NCBI GenBank assembly: GCA_017464025.1
Contig: JAFUEI010000003.1
Location: forward strand, 1 to 64,000
Direction of reading: 5' to 3'
Length of the DNA: 64,000 nucleotides
Source of the DNA: Paludibacteraceae bacterium
GTDB lineage: Bacteria > Bacteroidota > Bacteroidia > Bacteroidales > Paludibacteraceae
The notes below the pieces were generated by a model that saw nothing but the letters and a program-made list of their open reading frames with translations, was not told where the DNA came from and did not search any database. Below, piece by piece: positions 16,411 to 24,917 of this stretch. A program made the position numbers and the translations under genes. How positions within the stretch are numbered: position 1 is the stretch's first letter; each line of letters starts with the position of its first letter.

Positions 16411-16469
16411 TGCCATAGGCGGATTTTTGTTTGTTTCTATATTTGTTTGATCGGTCAAGCTTGGCCGAT
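16411..16469. repeat. Direct repeat copy A with palindrome, 3' of the nuclease gene
   Basis: 16411-16448 matches 17573-17609: TGCCATAGGCGG, 6-7 variable bases, then TTTGTTTCTATATTTGTTT. It is followed by the imperfect 20-bp palindrome ATCGGTCAAGCTTGGCCGAT (16450-16469). It looks like a second copy of the 5' region of the nuclease gene with the gene itself missing: the ATG is followed by only seven codons and a stop. Confidence 0.75.
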
Positions 16470-16507
16470 ACTTTCTCTGTCGGTGTTTGTCAGAGAGGGA
16501 CGTGTAT

Positions 16508-17578
16508 TTAGTTATCTTGTTGCAGGCGATAGATTTCTTTCTGCCGTTCGATCTCACGGGTTAATTCTTCCTGAGTAGGCAGATACAACTCATATTTTGC
16601 TGCGTACATTTGCGGATTGTCGGCTAATGAGGAAAAACGTACCACATCGCCGTTGGTTTCCGAACAAAGGACAATACCGATTGTCGGATTGTCAGTCGGT
16701 TGTTTTTTCAGTGTATCATACAGGCGCAGATACATGTCCATTTGTCCCACATCTTGGAAAGAAAGTCTATCCGCCTTCAAATCAATGAGAACAAAGCATT
16801 TCAGAATATAGTTATAGAAAACGAGGTCTATAAAATAATCATCTTCTTCCGTGCGGATGTGTACCTGTCTGCCAACAAACGCATAGCCCTTTCCTAATTC
16901 CATAAGGAACTGCTGCAGATTGTCGATGATAGCACTCTCCAAATCGGATTCATAGAGTTTGGCATTGGGCGATATATTCAGGAACTCGGCAACAATAGGA
17001 TTCTTTATGAATTCCATCTTGTTTGGTTGCTCTTTCTCTTTCGGCACGGCTATGCCTTCTTTCTGCATCGCCAGAATGCGACGGAAATATTGTGTGTTGA
17101 TGTTACGGTCAAGCATTCGGAAACTCCAACCTTCGTTGGCTGCCTCCTGCATATACCACAATCGTTCTTGCTCATTTTCGACTCGGAGAAGGCGGCTAAA
17201 ATGTGACCAACTGAGATTTTGAAGACGCGTATTCAAAATTTCCAAGTCACTGAAAGCCAGATAGAAATTGCGGAACTGATAGAGGTTCCTCTCGTTATAG
17301 GAAGTGCCATACTGCGGTAACAATTCAGCAGAAAGGTTCTTGATTTGTTGTTTGCCATACTCAGCGCGGCGGTTGCCGTGTTGCTCATCCTCCACAATGC
17401 GCCTGCCCATAAGCCAATACGTATTGAGTATCGTCTGATTGACAGACTGATACGCCTGTTGCAGACCACTGTCGATGATCCGTCGGACATCAGTCAGTAA
17501 GGCTTCGAAAGATTTGGTACGCGTGTGTGCCAAATCTTGGGAATGAGGTATTTGTTTCGATATTTCTGATGATGCCAT
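16508..17578 (-). CDS. YhcG/DUF1016 family PDDEXK nuclease
   Basis: 356 residues from the ATG at 17578 (MASSEISKQIPHSQ). A longer frame from 17635 is less likely because it would translate the palindrome. Residues ~20-170 are the DUF1016 N-terminal winged-helix domain (SVNQTILNTYWLMGRRIVED, YNERNLYQFRNFYLAF); the C-terminal part is a PDDEXK nuclease with FIDLVFYNYILKCFVLIDLK and DVGQMDMYL. Family members are linked to mobile elements, restriction loci and DNA repair. It follows the AlbA_2 gene after 74 bp on the same strand, and its start codon lies within direct repeat B. Confidence 0.88.
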   Translation of the reverse strand: MASSEISKQIPHSQDLAHTRTKSFEALLTDVRRIIDSGLQQAYQSVNQTILNTYWLMGRRIVEDEQHGNRRAEYGKQQIKNLSAELLPQYGTSYNERNLYQFRNFYLAFSDLEILNTRLQNLSWSHFSRLLRVENEQERLWYMQEAANEGWSFRMLDRNINTQYFRRILAMQKEGIAVPKEKEQPNKMEFIKNPIVAEFLNISPNAKLYESDLESAIIDNLQQFLMELGKGYAFVGRQVHIRTEEDDYFIDLVFYNYILKCFVLIDLKADRLSFQDVGQMDMYLRLYDTLKKQPTDNPTIGIVLCSETNGDVVRFSSLADNPQMYAAKYELYLPTQEELTREIERQKEIYRLQQDN

Positions 17579-17632
17579 AGGCGGTAATTGTTTGTTTCTA
17601 TATTTGTTTTTAATCGACCAAATGTGGTCGAT
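17573..17632. repeat. Direct repeat copy B with perfect palindrome, at the nuclease start
   Basis: 17573-17609 is the partner of copy A and contains the reverse of the nuclease start codon. It is followed by ATCGACCA-AATG-TGGTCGAT (17613-17632), 8-bp perfect arms. The palindrome could be an operator or a hairpin in the intercistronic RNA. Confidence 0.75.
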
Positions 17633-17652
17633 CATTAATCATTTATCGGGTA

Positions 17653-19083
17653 CTACGATTTGCCAGTGGTCTCCTTTGTCGGGTTCAACAGGGCGGAGGG
17701 TTTTGTCCTATATTGCTGATTAGGATGATTGGGGGTTTCATACTTGCGCTCCAGAATATCCGCCATCTTGGGCATAACCTCACCCCGTATATATTGACGA
17801 CTACGCCTTACGTGCTCTGCAATCTCTCCAACCGAATGCCATTCCTGACAATAATCCGCAATCTCTTGCATCAAACTTGTAAGGTTGTAAGGTCGCAAGG
17901 TTGTAAGGTTGTAAGGTTGTAAGGTTGTACCAGTTGTACCGCTTGTGGCATTTCTATCTGTCGTTTGCGGTAGCCCTGCACGGAAGAAACGGACGGAAAT
18001 ACCACCCTTTTCGGCTTGTATAGACGGCATAGACATTCCTTTTTCGTTTCCGGCATTGCGAATCTTCTCAATACCACGCCCCCATGATTCGATAAATCCG
18101 GCACGGAAGAAAGCGTTGGCTAACTTAGGGTTACGCGGACGGGATGAGTGCGGAGCCAACAAGGTGTCCACCGTATAGCCCTCCGGCAGATTGCCATTAT
18201 TCCACAGCCACAACGAATCGGCATACACTTTCATCTGAATAGCAACGCCCGACATGTAGTCCTTGTGAATAATGGCATTGAAGATCGCCTCCCGGAGAGA
18301 CGCTTCCGGAATCTCCAAAGGTTCTATCCGCTGCAATCCTTGATAATGAATCGGCGAGTAAAGGTATTTGGCTTTGAGAATATCTACCACCTTGTCCGCC
18401 ATTTCAATCAGATTGCCGGAAACCATGTCTTGTACAATAATATCCGACTCGCCGTTCCCCAGACGACAGATACGGAAATCAATGCCGGAGAAGAAACGGC
18501 TCGGACGTTTGCCGAAGAGAAGAATAGCTGCGTTCTTAACCGCACCTGCAGGCGTCAGTAAATCCAGATTGTCAAGCACAATCTCTGTGGCATCGATAAA
18601 AGACAGTCCCGACATACGCCCATAGTTGGCGGACATTCTCAAGAAATAGTCAATCGCATTTCTGTCAATATCTTCTGTCGTGACTCCGTCGCAGACCATA
18701 TCGTCCCAACTCTTGCCGATTTTAGTCAGAAGGAATTGTTGGAGAGCCGTGCCCTTGAGTTCTTGTTTGGTTGCACCGGAGTGAACATAGTAAATGCCCT
18801 TGTACGAAATGGGGACATTGCTCGGCTGCACTTGGATTTCCAGGTAGGTTCTGCCGAACTCCTCTTGGGTATTGACCGCACAAACGATACCGAGATTTTG
18901 GACAATCTTATTAGGAATGTCCTCTTGCCACTTGTGGATGTTATCCAATCCGACTACTTGTCCGTCGTCATCAATCCCGATATACATCACTCCGCCTTGC
19001 GAGTTGGCAAAGGCGCAGACGGACTTCAGATTTTCATCCAGCCATATACGTTTGTACTCTATGTTCTGACTCTCGTTATTCAT
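17653..19083 (-). CDS. AlbA_2 (schlafen-like) putative DNA-binding ATPase/regulator
   Basis: 476 residues from ATG 19083 (an in-frame ATG at 19110 is possible). The AlbA_2 domain fills the N-terminus (NIEYKRIWLDENLKSVCAFA, NSQGGVMYIGIDDDG). The middle is an HATPase_c_4-type domain (PEASLREAIFNAIIHKDY, NNGNLPEGYTVDTL, GFIESWGRGIEKI). The C-terminus holds a winged-helix-like part (DYCQEWHSVGEIAEHVRRSR). Between them is a repeat-encoded linker (LQPYNLTTLRPYNLTSLMQE) built from six 8-bp units. Such proteins sit in defence and regulatory loci. Upstream IR 19118-19138 suggests autoregulation. Confidence 0.85.
   Translation of the reverse strand: MNNESQNIEYKRIWLDENLKSVCAFANSQGGVMYIGIDDDGQVVGLDNIHKWQEDIPNKIVQNLGIVCAVNTQEEFGRTYLEIQVQPSNVPISYKGIYYVHSGATKQELKGTALQQFLLTKIGKSWDDMVCDGVTTEDIDRNAIDYFLRMSANYGRMSGLSFIDATEIVLDNLDLLTPAGAVKNAAILLFGKRPSRFFSGIDFRICRLGNGESDIIVQDMVSGNLIEMADKVVDILKAKYLYSPIHYQGLQRIEPLEIPEASLREAIFNAIIHKDYMSGVAIQMKVYADSLWLWNNGNLPEGYTVDTLLAPHSSRPRNPKLANAFFRAGFIESWGRGIEKIRNAGNEKGMSMPSIQAEKGGISVRFFRAGLPQTTDRNATSGTTGTTLQPYNLTTLRPYNLTSLMQEIADYCQEWHSVGEIAEHVRRSRQYIRGEVMPKMADILERKYETPNHPNQQYRTKPSALLNPTKETTGKS
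17881..17928 (-). repeat. Six 8-bp tandem repeats inside the AlbA_2 gene
   Basis: AAGGTTGT on the plus strand occurs six times in tandem (second unit AAGGTCGC). The unit length is not a multiple of three, so gain or loss of one unit would shift the reading frame before the C-terminal helix-turn-helix part. Confidence 0.9.
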
Positions 19084-19117
19084 TTGTTTCCCCAAAACGG
19101 TACTGGTCATACTCGTC

Positions 19118-19138
19118 TTTGCAACTTTTGGTTGCAAA
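19118..19138 (-). promoter_or_regulatory. Operator-like palindrome over the AlbA_2 promoter
   Basis: TTTGCAAC-TTTTG-GTTGCAAA, perfect 8-bp arms, overlaps the -7 box and start region of the AlbA_2 promoter. Confidence 0.55.
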
Positions 19139-19166
19139 GGTAGTGATTTTTTTGAAATAGGCCAAT
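19135..19166 (-). promoter_or_regulatory. Promoter of the AlbA_2-nuclease pair
   Basis: Minus-strand ATTG (19163-19166), 20 nt, TACCTTTG (19135-19142). Confidence 0.65.
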
Positions 19167-19269
19167 TTATTTGCGGAAATCGTACAACGGGGTGGGATTT
19201 TATGCCGGGATAGGCAGATATAGGCAGGAATACATGCGAAGCCCTGACTGCAAATGCAGTATTTTGTGT

Positions 19270-19518
19270 ATGCGGCAATCGTATTTCAATAACCTGCTTG
19301 ACCGAACCTTCCATGCCAAGAACAACTGGTGGGATAAATACCACAATGTCATCGGTATTCCTCTTTTGGAGCTGACAACGCAGCAGAAGGAGAACCTGCT
19401 CGCATACAGAGCGTTGTTCCATTCCTTCGCGCAGGACAAACAAACCCCGTTCCGGCAAACAATGATGCAGAAAGTGCTCAAAGAGAACACCCGTCACCTT
19501 CTGCTTGAGTTAGGGACT
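19270..19518 (+). pseudogene. Possible gene remnant, unrecognised
   Basis: Plus-strand frame beginning MRQSYFNNLLDRTFHAKNN and continuing through YHNVIGIPLLELTTQQKENL to KENTRHLLLELG has codon choices like real genes here and fills the gap between two minus-strand genes. The open frame runs on past the next gene's terminator, so the natural end is lost. No family recognised and no promoter seen. Confidence 0.35.
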
Positions 19519-19553
19519 TTTTCACCCGTTAGAGTTCGTTCGTGCAGGGCGGA

Positions 19554-19588
19554 CAAAAAGCCGCCGGCGTCTTTACGACCCGACGGCT
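19554..19588 (-). terminator. Intrinsic terminator of the flavin-reductase-like gene
   Basis: Minus-strand AGCCGTCGG and CCGGCGGCT arms (19580-19588, 19559-19567) followed by TTTTTG. Confidence 0.8.
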
Positions 19589-19614
19589 ATAAAAAAATGG
19601 TACACCGACTTCGT

Positions 19615-20289
19615 TTACTCCATCAATGCCTTGCCGCTGCCCCAAGCCTTGCCTACCTCTTCGCCTACGCTCCGATAAGACACACCTGCGGCATCAAACA
19701 CGATAGGTTTGAGTTTGGCGAGATCAACCTTGCCGTCAGTCAGAACTGACTCGTCTGCACTCATATTGACAACCTCGCCGACAAGAATCCCGTCTTCGAA
19801 ACTGACCACCTTGCATTCAAGTGTCAGCGGATATTCGTTGATAATAGGAGCGTCCACATTAGGCGAAGGCGTCACGGTAAACCCGGCACGAGCCACCTTG
19901 TCAGGCACTTTGTTGCCACTCACGATACCGAAATAGTCGCTTTCTGCCACGGTGCGTTCATCGGCAAAACTGATGGTGAAAGCACCCGTGAGTTCAAGAT
20001 TCTCGGTGGTCTTGTGCTTGGAAAGACTGATAACAATCTGATTGTAGTCGTACTGGCCGGCCCATGCTGCCATCATCACGTCGGGCGTCTTGTCCTTGTC
20101 CCACGTAGCAATCATCACGCATGGTTGCGGTGTGGTCATCAGAGCATGTTGCGCTCCGAAATTCTTGCGCCCTGCCACTTCTTGCACAGCAGCGCGGTTC
20201 TCGTTCTGATTCATGTTGTCTTGATTTTGTTTGGTGCAACCCGCCGTTAGCATGGCCAAGGCAAGTGCAGGGATAATTAACTGTTTCAT
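19615..20289 (-). CDS. Flavin reductase-like (FMN-binding split barrel) lipoprotein
   Basis: 224 residues from ATG 20289, chosen because it opens a lipoprotein signal (MKQLIIPALALAMLTAGCTK, lipobox Cys). The mature part has the DIM6/NTAB flavin-reductase fold (PQPCVMIATWDKDKTPDVMM, NQIVISLSKHKTTENLELTG, AGFTVTPSPNVDAPIINEYP). Most relatives are cytoplasmic, so export as a lipoprotein is notable; it may carry covalently or tightly bound FMN in the envelope. It has its own terminator. Confidence 0.8.
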   Translation of the reverse strand: MKQLIIPALALAMLTAGCTKQNQDNMNQNENRAAVQEVAGRKNFGAQHALMTTPQPCVMIATWDKDKTPDVMMAAWAGQYDYNQIVISLSKHKTTENLELTGAFTISFADERTVAESDYFGIVSGNKVPDKVARAGFTVTPSPNVDAPIINEYPLTLECKVVSFEDGILVGEVVNMSADESVLTDGKVDLAKLKPIVFDAAGVSYRSVGEEVGKAWGSGKALME

Positions 20290-20511
20290 TGTTCTATAGT
20301 TGTTACGTATTACCCTCGGCATTTCATTGCCCTTGGTGCTTCTTCCGGACAAATTCGTTATCGAATTATTGGTAAAATTTCATTCCTTTCATTCTCTGCC
20401 TGTTATGTCAAACCTGTCTAAAGAGAAAGTAGGGTGTTGGTAATGAGAAGCCCGTGTGATGAATCTGTCCGAAGTTTACCAATTCCGTCAAGCACAACCG
20501 GCGGACGCTGG

Positions 20512-23232
20512 TCAGAACAGCGAGAGCTGGTCGTCGTGCTCCTCAGTGGGGTGCGGTTCGGCGGGAAGGGAGTCTTCGGGCACGGAGGCGTTGATGGTCA
20601 TCGGAATGTCGTTGGTAGTGGTTGGAACGGCAGTAGTATTGTCGGTATTGTCGGTATTGTCGGTATCAGCTTCCGTGTCAGTGTCAGTTCCCGTTTCTTC
20701 AGGTTCGGGCGGCGCCGGAGTGATGTCCTCAAGCGAAGCCACCTCATAGGTGGTAAGACGTTTGCCTCGTGCCGTGGCACCCTTGACAGCGATAAAGTCA
20801 GCCATCGTGACGGTGAGGTCTTCGCGCTGCGGGTCGGCAAAGTGAAGCACAAAGACGGCCTCGTCGCGGTCGGAGAGGAGTTGCATGCGCGACTGCGGGT
20901 TCTCGCCGAGGAAGTTCTGGGGCTTGGCCGTGGCCTGCATGAGGAAGCGCTTGGCATACCAATAACCTTGATCGGCATCCCAGAGGGCGAGCGACCACGT
21001 CTTGGCAGGGTCGTATTTCTCTATACGATAGATGTTGTTCTCGAAATGGGCTGTGAGCTCGAAAGAGGTGGTGTAATAATCACCGGCACGGGTGATGACG
21101 AGGATGCGGTCGTCGCTCTGGAATTCGCCGAGATAGTTGCCCTGCCCGTCGTAGTTGATGCGGAGCACGTCGGGGTCGAACCATACCTTTCTGCCTCCTA
21201 ATGTTGATACACCTTTCTGCTTGAGCGTGATGGACTTCACCTTGAATTTGGTGAGTAGGTTGCCGCGGCTGTAGCGTCCCTTGACGGCGAGTTCGCTGAG
21301 GTCTTTGAGCACTTCCAGCTTCTTGAGGTGGAGCGCAGGCTCGAGAGCCACGCGTATCACCTCGGCCTCACCGTTGGGGTTGGCCGTGAAATACATCACC
21401 TTGCTGCCGGGTGTGCCGGCGGTGAGGTCGTACTCCTTGTCGCGTGCCAGTCCGGTGGCGGCAAAGCGCTTCATGTAGTAAGGCCCCGTCTTGCCATCGC
21501 GATAGACGACGTTGTAGATGGTGCGCTCGTCGTTCTTCTTGAAGACGGCGATATGCAGTGTGTTGGTGCCGACGAAGAGTTTCTCTGCCACCTTGACGAT
21601 TTTGTACTTGCCGTCTTTATAGAAGATGATGATGTCGTCAATGTCGGAGCAGTCGAAGAGATAGTCGTTCTTCTTGAGGGCGGTGCCTATGAAGCCTTCC
21701 TCGCGGTTGATGTAAAGTTTCTCGTTGCGCTCCACAACGGCCTTCACGTTGATGCCGGCAAAGTTGCGCACCTCGGTGCGGCGGGGATACTTGCTGCCGT
21801 ATTTCTGCTTGAGGCCTTCAAACCAGCTAATGGTATAGTCGGTCAGGTGTGCCAGATTCCATGCCACCTCCTTGAGTTTGTCGTCCAATGCCTTGAGTTG
21901 CTCGTCGGCCTTTTTCGAGTCGAAGCGGGTGATGCGGACCATCTTGATATCGAGCAACTTGCGAATGTCGTCTTCGCATACTTCGCGCAGCAGCTTCGGC
22001 TTGAAGGGCTCCAGCGCCTTGTCGATGAAGGCAATGGCCTGCTCGGGCGAGGTTGATTCCTCGAACTCCCGCTCCTTGTAGATACGGTTTTCGATGAAAA
22101 TTTTCTCAAGGGAGGTGTAGAAATACTGCTCTTCGAGTTCGGCCTTGCGGATGTCAAGTTCCCAATGGAGCAGGTCGCGCGTATGGTCGGTGGAGAGCCG
22201 GAGCAGGGTGCTGACATTGGTGAAGACAGGCTTCTTGTCGCGTATGACGCAGCAGTTGGGCGAGATGCTCACCTCGCAGTCGGTGAAGGCATAGAGGGCG
22301 TCAATGGTCTTGTCGGAAGAGGCTCCCGGAGCGAGCTGCACCACTATTTCGGCTTCGGCGGCCGTGTTGTCGTCCACCTTGCGGATTTTTATCTTGCCTT
22401 TCTGGTTAGCGCGCAGAATGGTCTCGATGATGCTTGTGGAGGTGGTGCCGAAAGGAATCTCGGTGATGATGAGCGACTTGTTGTCAGCTGACTTCGTGAT
22501 TTTACTGCGAATCTTTACCACGCCGCCACGCTCGCCGTCGTTGTAGCGGCTCACGTCGATGCTGCCGCCTGTCGGGAAGTCGGGGAAGAGACTGAACTCC
22601 TCGCCTCTGAGGTAGCTGAGCGACGCATCGCAGAGCTCGTTGAAGTTGTGTGGCAGAATCTTGGAGTTGAGGCCGACGGCAATGCCCTCCACGCCTTGTG
22701 CGAGCAGCAGAGGAAACTTGACGGGCAGGTTGACGGGTTCGCGGTTGCGGCCGTCGTAGCTGAGCATCCAGTGCGTGGTCTTGGGGTTGAACACCGTCTC
22801 GAGGGCGAACTTGGTGAGCCGTGCCTCGATGTATCGCGGTGCGGCTGCGCCGTCGCCGGTGAGGATGTTTCCCCAGTTGCCCTGACAGTCGATAAGGAGG
22901 TCTTTCTGCCCGAGCTGCACCAATGCGTCGCCGATGCTGGCATCGCCGTGGGGGTGATACTGCATGGTCTGGCCGATGATGTTGGCCACCTTGTTGAAGC
23001 GGCCGTCGTCCACGTTCTTCATAGCGTGGAGGATACGGCGCTGCACCGGCTTGAGGCCGTCGTAAATGTCAGGCACGGCACGCTCGAGTATCACATAGGA
23101 AGCATAGTCCAGAAACCAGTCCTGATACATGCTTGTCAAGTGATACTTCACGGCGTCACTAAAGGTGGCCTTCATCTTCGGATGGGCCTCATGAGGTGTC
23201 AGCTCTTCGCTGTCAAGGTTATCGTCAATCAT
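20512..23232 (-). CDS. parC: DNA topoisomerase IV subunit A
   Basis: 906 residues. The breakage-reunion domain carries ILERAVPDIYDGLKPVQRRI, QYHPHGDASIGDALVQ and the catalytic Tyr in GAAAPRYIEARLTK. The long central part (QGVEGIAVGLNSKILPHNFN) and C-terminal region fit the Bacteroidales ParC type rather than GyrA, as there is no GyrA-box. It pairs with ParE (not in the window) to decatenate chromosomes. The end is an unusual low-complexity tail (TDTDTEADTDNTDNTDNTTA) and closes DDQLSLF. Confidence 0.93.
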   Translation of the reverse strand: MIDDNLDSEELTPHEAHPKMKATFSDAVKYHLTSMYQDWFLDYASYVILERAVPDIYDGLKPVQRRILHAMKNVDDGRFNKVANIIGQTMQYHPHGDASIGDALVQLGQKDLLIDCQGNWGNILTGDGAAAPRYIEARLTKFALETVFNPKTTHWMLSYDGRNREPVNLPVKFPLLLAQGVEGIAVGLNSKILPHNFNELCDASLSYLRGEEFSLFPDFPTGGSIDVSRYNDGERGGVVKIRSKITKSADNKSLIITEIPFGTTSTSIIETILRANQKGKIKIRKVDDNTAAEAEIVVQLAPGASSDKTIDALYAFTDCEVSISPNCCVIRDKKPVFTNVSTLLRLSTDHTRDLLHWELDIRKAELEEQYFYTSLEKIFIENRIYKEREFEESTSPEQAIAFIDKALEPFKPKLLREVCEDDIRKLLDIKMVRITRFDSKKADEQLKALDDKLKEVAWNLAHLTDYTISWFEGLKQKYGSKYPRRTEVRNFAGINVKAVVERNEKLYINREEGFIGTALKKNDYLFDCSDIDDIIIFYKDGKYKIVKVAEKLFVGTNTLHIAVFKKNDERTIYNVVYRDGKTGPYYMKRFAATGLARDKEYDLTAGTPGSKVMYFTANPNGEAEVIRVALEPALHLKKLEVLKDLSELAVKGRYSRGNLLTKFKVKSITLKQKGVSTLGGRKVWFDPDVLRINYDGQGNYLGEFQSDDRILVITRAGDYYTTSFELTAHFENNIYRIEKYDPAKTWSLALWDADQGYWYAKRFLMQATAKPQNFLGENPQSRMQLLSDRDEAVFVLHFADPQREDLTVTMADFIAVKGATARGKRLTTYEVASLEDITPAPPEPEETGTDTDTEADTDNTDNTDNTTAVPTTTNDIPMTINASVPEDSLPAEPHPTEEHDDQLSLF

Positions 23233-23288
23233 TGCCGGTCGGAAAACTCGGTTTTTTCTCAGAAAGTGTCAGAGCGAGGTATCTGTTC

Positions 23289-23456
23289 TTATTCAAGGAA
23301 GCGGTTGGCACAGATATAGCCTAGAATACCGATTACTTCCAGCACGAGGCTCGAAACGAGCAGTGCGTTGGAGGGAACCCAGAAGAAATAGACAACAAGG
23401 CACAGCACGCCGCAGAGCAGCAGGATAGCGCCCAGATACTGAAGGAATGTTTTCAT
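23289..23456 (-). CDS. Small membrane protein, 55 residues
   Basis: ATG 23456 opens MKTFLQYLGAILLLCGVLCL, followed by a second hydrophobic segment ending GILGYICANRFLE: two transmembrane helices. It lies between upp and parC on the same strand. Family known in Bacteroidales only as uncharacterised small membrane proteins. Confidence 0.7.
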   Translation of the reverse strand: MKTFLQYLGAILLLCGVLCLVVYFFWVPSNALLVSSLVLEVIGILGYICANRFLE

Positions 23457-23504
23457 GATGTTTGAGTATTTTGGATGTTTAACGGTTCGTTGTTGTGCGG
23501 GGGA

Positions 23505-24155
23505 CTACAGTTTTTCACCGAAGGCGAGGTCACCCGCATCGCCCAATCCGGGGACGATGTACTTGTGTTCGTTGAGCACGGGATCGACGGCTGCCGTATA
23601 GAGCACGACGTTGGCGGGCATCACGGTCTGCAGATAGCCGATAGCCTTGGGCGTGGCTATCACGCTGGCGAGATACACTTTGGCAGGACTGCCCTTGGCC
23701 AGCAGGGCATCATAGGCCGTATGCATCGAGCTGCCGGTAGCCAGCATCGGGTCGGTGATGACGAGCGTCTTGCCGTCAAGCGCTGGCGAGGCGATGTATT
23801 CGGTGTGAATCTCAAAGTCGGTCTCGCTGGTATATTGGCGGTAGGCGCTGACGAAAGCGTTTTCCGCGCGGTCCATATAGTTGAGGAACCCCTGATGGAA
23901 GGGCAGACCGGCGCGCAGGATGGTAGCCAACACCAGACGGTCGGCCGGCACACTGACGACGGCCTCGGCCAGAGGGGTCGTCACGGTCTGCTGCTGATAG
24001 TCCAGCGCCTTGGAGAGCTCATAGGCCGTCACCTCGCCGATGCGCTCCAGATTGCGGCGGAAACGCAGGGGGTCGGATTGGATTTGACGGCTGCGTATCT
24101 CCTTCATAAAGGTGTTGAGCAGCGAGTTGCCTTCGGAAAGATTGATGACTTTCAT
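23505..24155 (-). CDS. upp: Uracil phosphoribosyltransferase
   Basis: 216 residues. Converts uracil and PRPP to UMP in pyrimidine salvage. PRPP loop VITDPMLATGSSM and the uracil-site C-terminus (YIVPGLGDAGDLAFGEKL) are intact; RLVLATILRAGLPFHQGFL is the other family signature. Cytoplasmic. 41 bp downstream of the coiled-coil gene. Confidence 0.95.
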   Translation of the reverse strand: MKVINLSEGNSLLNTFMKEIRSRQIQSDPLRFRRNLERIGEVTAYELSKALDYQQQTVTTPLAEAVVSVPADRLVLATILRAGLPFHQGFLNYMDRAENAFVSAYRQYTSETDFEIHTEYIASPALDGKTLVITDPMLATGSSMHTAYDALLAKGSPAKVYLASVIATPKAIGYLQTVMPANVVLYTAAVDPVLNEHKYIVPGLGDAGDLAFGEKL

Positions 24156-24196
24156 GGGAGTTTTGCCGTTTGGCAGTTTTCTGAAGTTGCGTGTGT

Positions 24197-24883
24197 TTAC
24201 ATCTTGGCAGCCTGCTGGGCGAGCTTCTTCTGCTCCTTAATCTGTCCGTCCACGTTCTTTATCTCGCTCTTCACCATACCGGCGTCGAGTTTGTTCTTCG
24301 TCTCCATGTTCTTCAGCTCCGAGGCCTTGCTCTGCAGCGCGTAGTTGTAGTCAGCCAGAGCGATGATTTCGTTCTTCAGCTGCTCGCGCTCGCGCTGGAT
24401 ATCGGTGCGTTTGTAGGCGATGTCACGGTCAGACTGGTCAATGCGGTTGGCGCGGTCGTCAAGAGCCCGTACGTTGTAGTCCACCGTACGTTGGTCGAGT
24501 GCCGTGTTCTTAAGGAAGTCCTTGCGCTGCTTCTCAATGTCCTTGCGCTCTTTCTTATTGTTCTTCTCCTGCGTGTTCAGCACCTTCTCTTGGGCCTTGA
24601 AGTTCTTCTCACGGTCCTTCTGGAGTTTGGTCTGGTTCTTCACGTAGGTCTGCTCGGTCTTCATCTGGTTCTTGGCCATTTTGATTTCGTCCATGTCCAC
24701 CTTCAGGGCCTGCTGCAGACGCACAAGTTCGTTGCGGTAGCCCTCCAGGTTCTCCATTCCGGGACCGCGGAGGCTGTCCAGATTAACCTCGGTAATGCTC
24801 ACGTTGAGCGGAGTCACCGTCTGGGCCATGGAGGCGGTGAAACAAGTGGCGGCCAGCGCCATGATACACATCAGTTTTTTCAT
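24197..24883 (-). CDS. Periplasmic coiled-coil protein
   Basis: 228 residues: signal peptide (MKKLMCIMALAATCFTASMA), then about 200 residues of charged heptad sequence (LQQALKVDMDEIKMAKNQMK, EKNNKKERKDIEKQRKDFLK) predicted as a long coiled coil. No enzyme motif. It lies 34 bp after the LytTR gene, so the two may be co-transcribed. Function unknown. Confidence 0.7.
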   Translation of the reverse strand: MKKLMCIMALAATCFTASMAQTVTPLNVSITEVNLDSLRGPGMENLEGYRNELVRLQQALKVDMDEIKMAKNQMKTEQTYVKNQTKLQKDREKNFKAQEKVLNTQEKNNKKERKDIEKQRKDFLKNTALDQRTVDYNVRALDDRANRIDQSDRDIAYKRTDIQREREQLKNEIIALADYNYALQSKASELKNMETKNKLDAGMVKSEIKNVDGQIKEQKKLAQQAAKM

Positions 24884-24917
24884 TGTCGTATGTTTTTGTA
24901 TGTTTTGGTTATCTTCC

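Noticed and set aside
20290..20511. The 222-bp gap upstream of the flavin-reductase-like gene
   Set aside because: No ORF, clear promoter pair or stable hairpin could be supported here.
21328..24344. Several plus-strand open frames of 220-290 codons
   Set aside because: All lie opposite parC and upp and show the mirrored composition of those genes.
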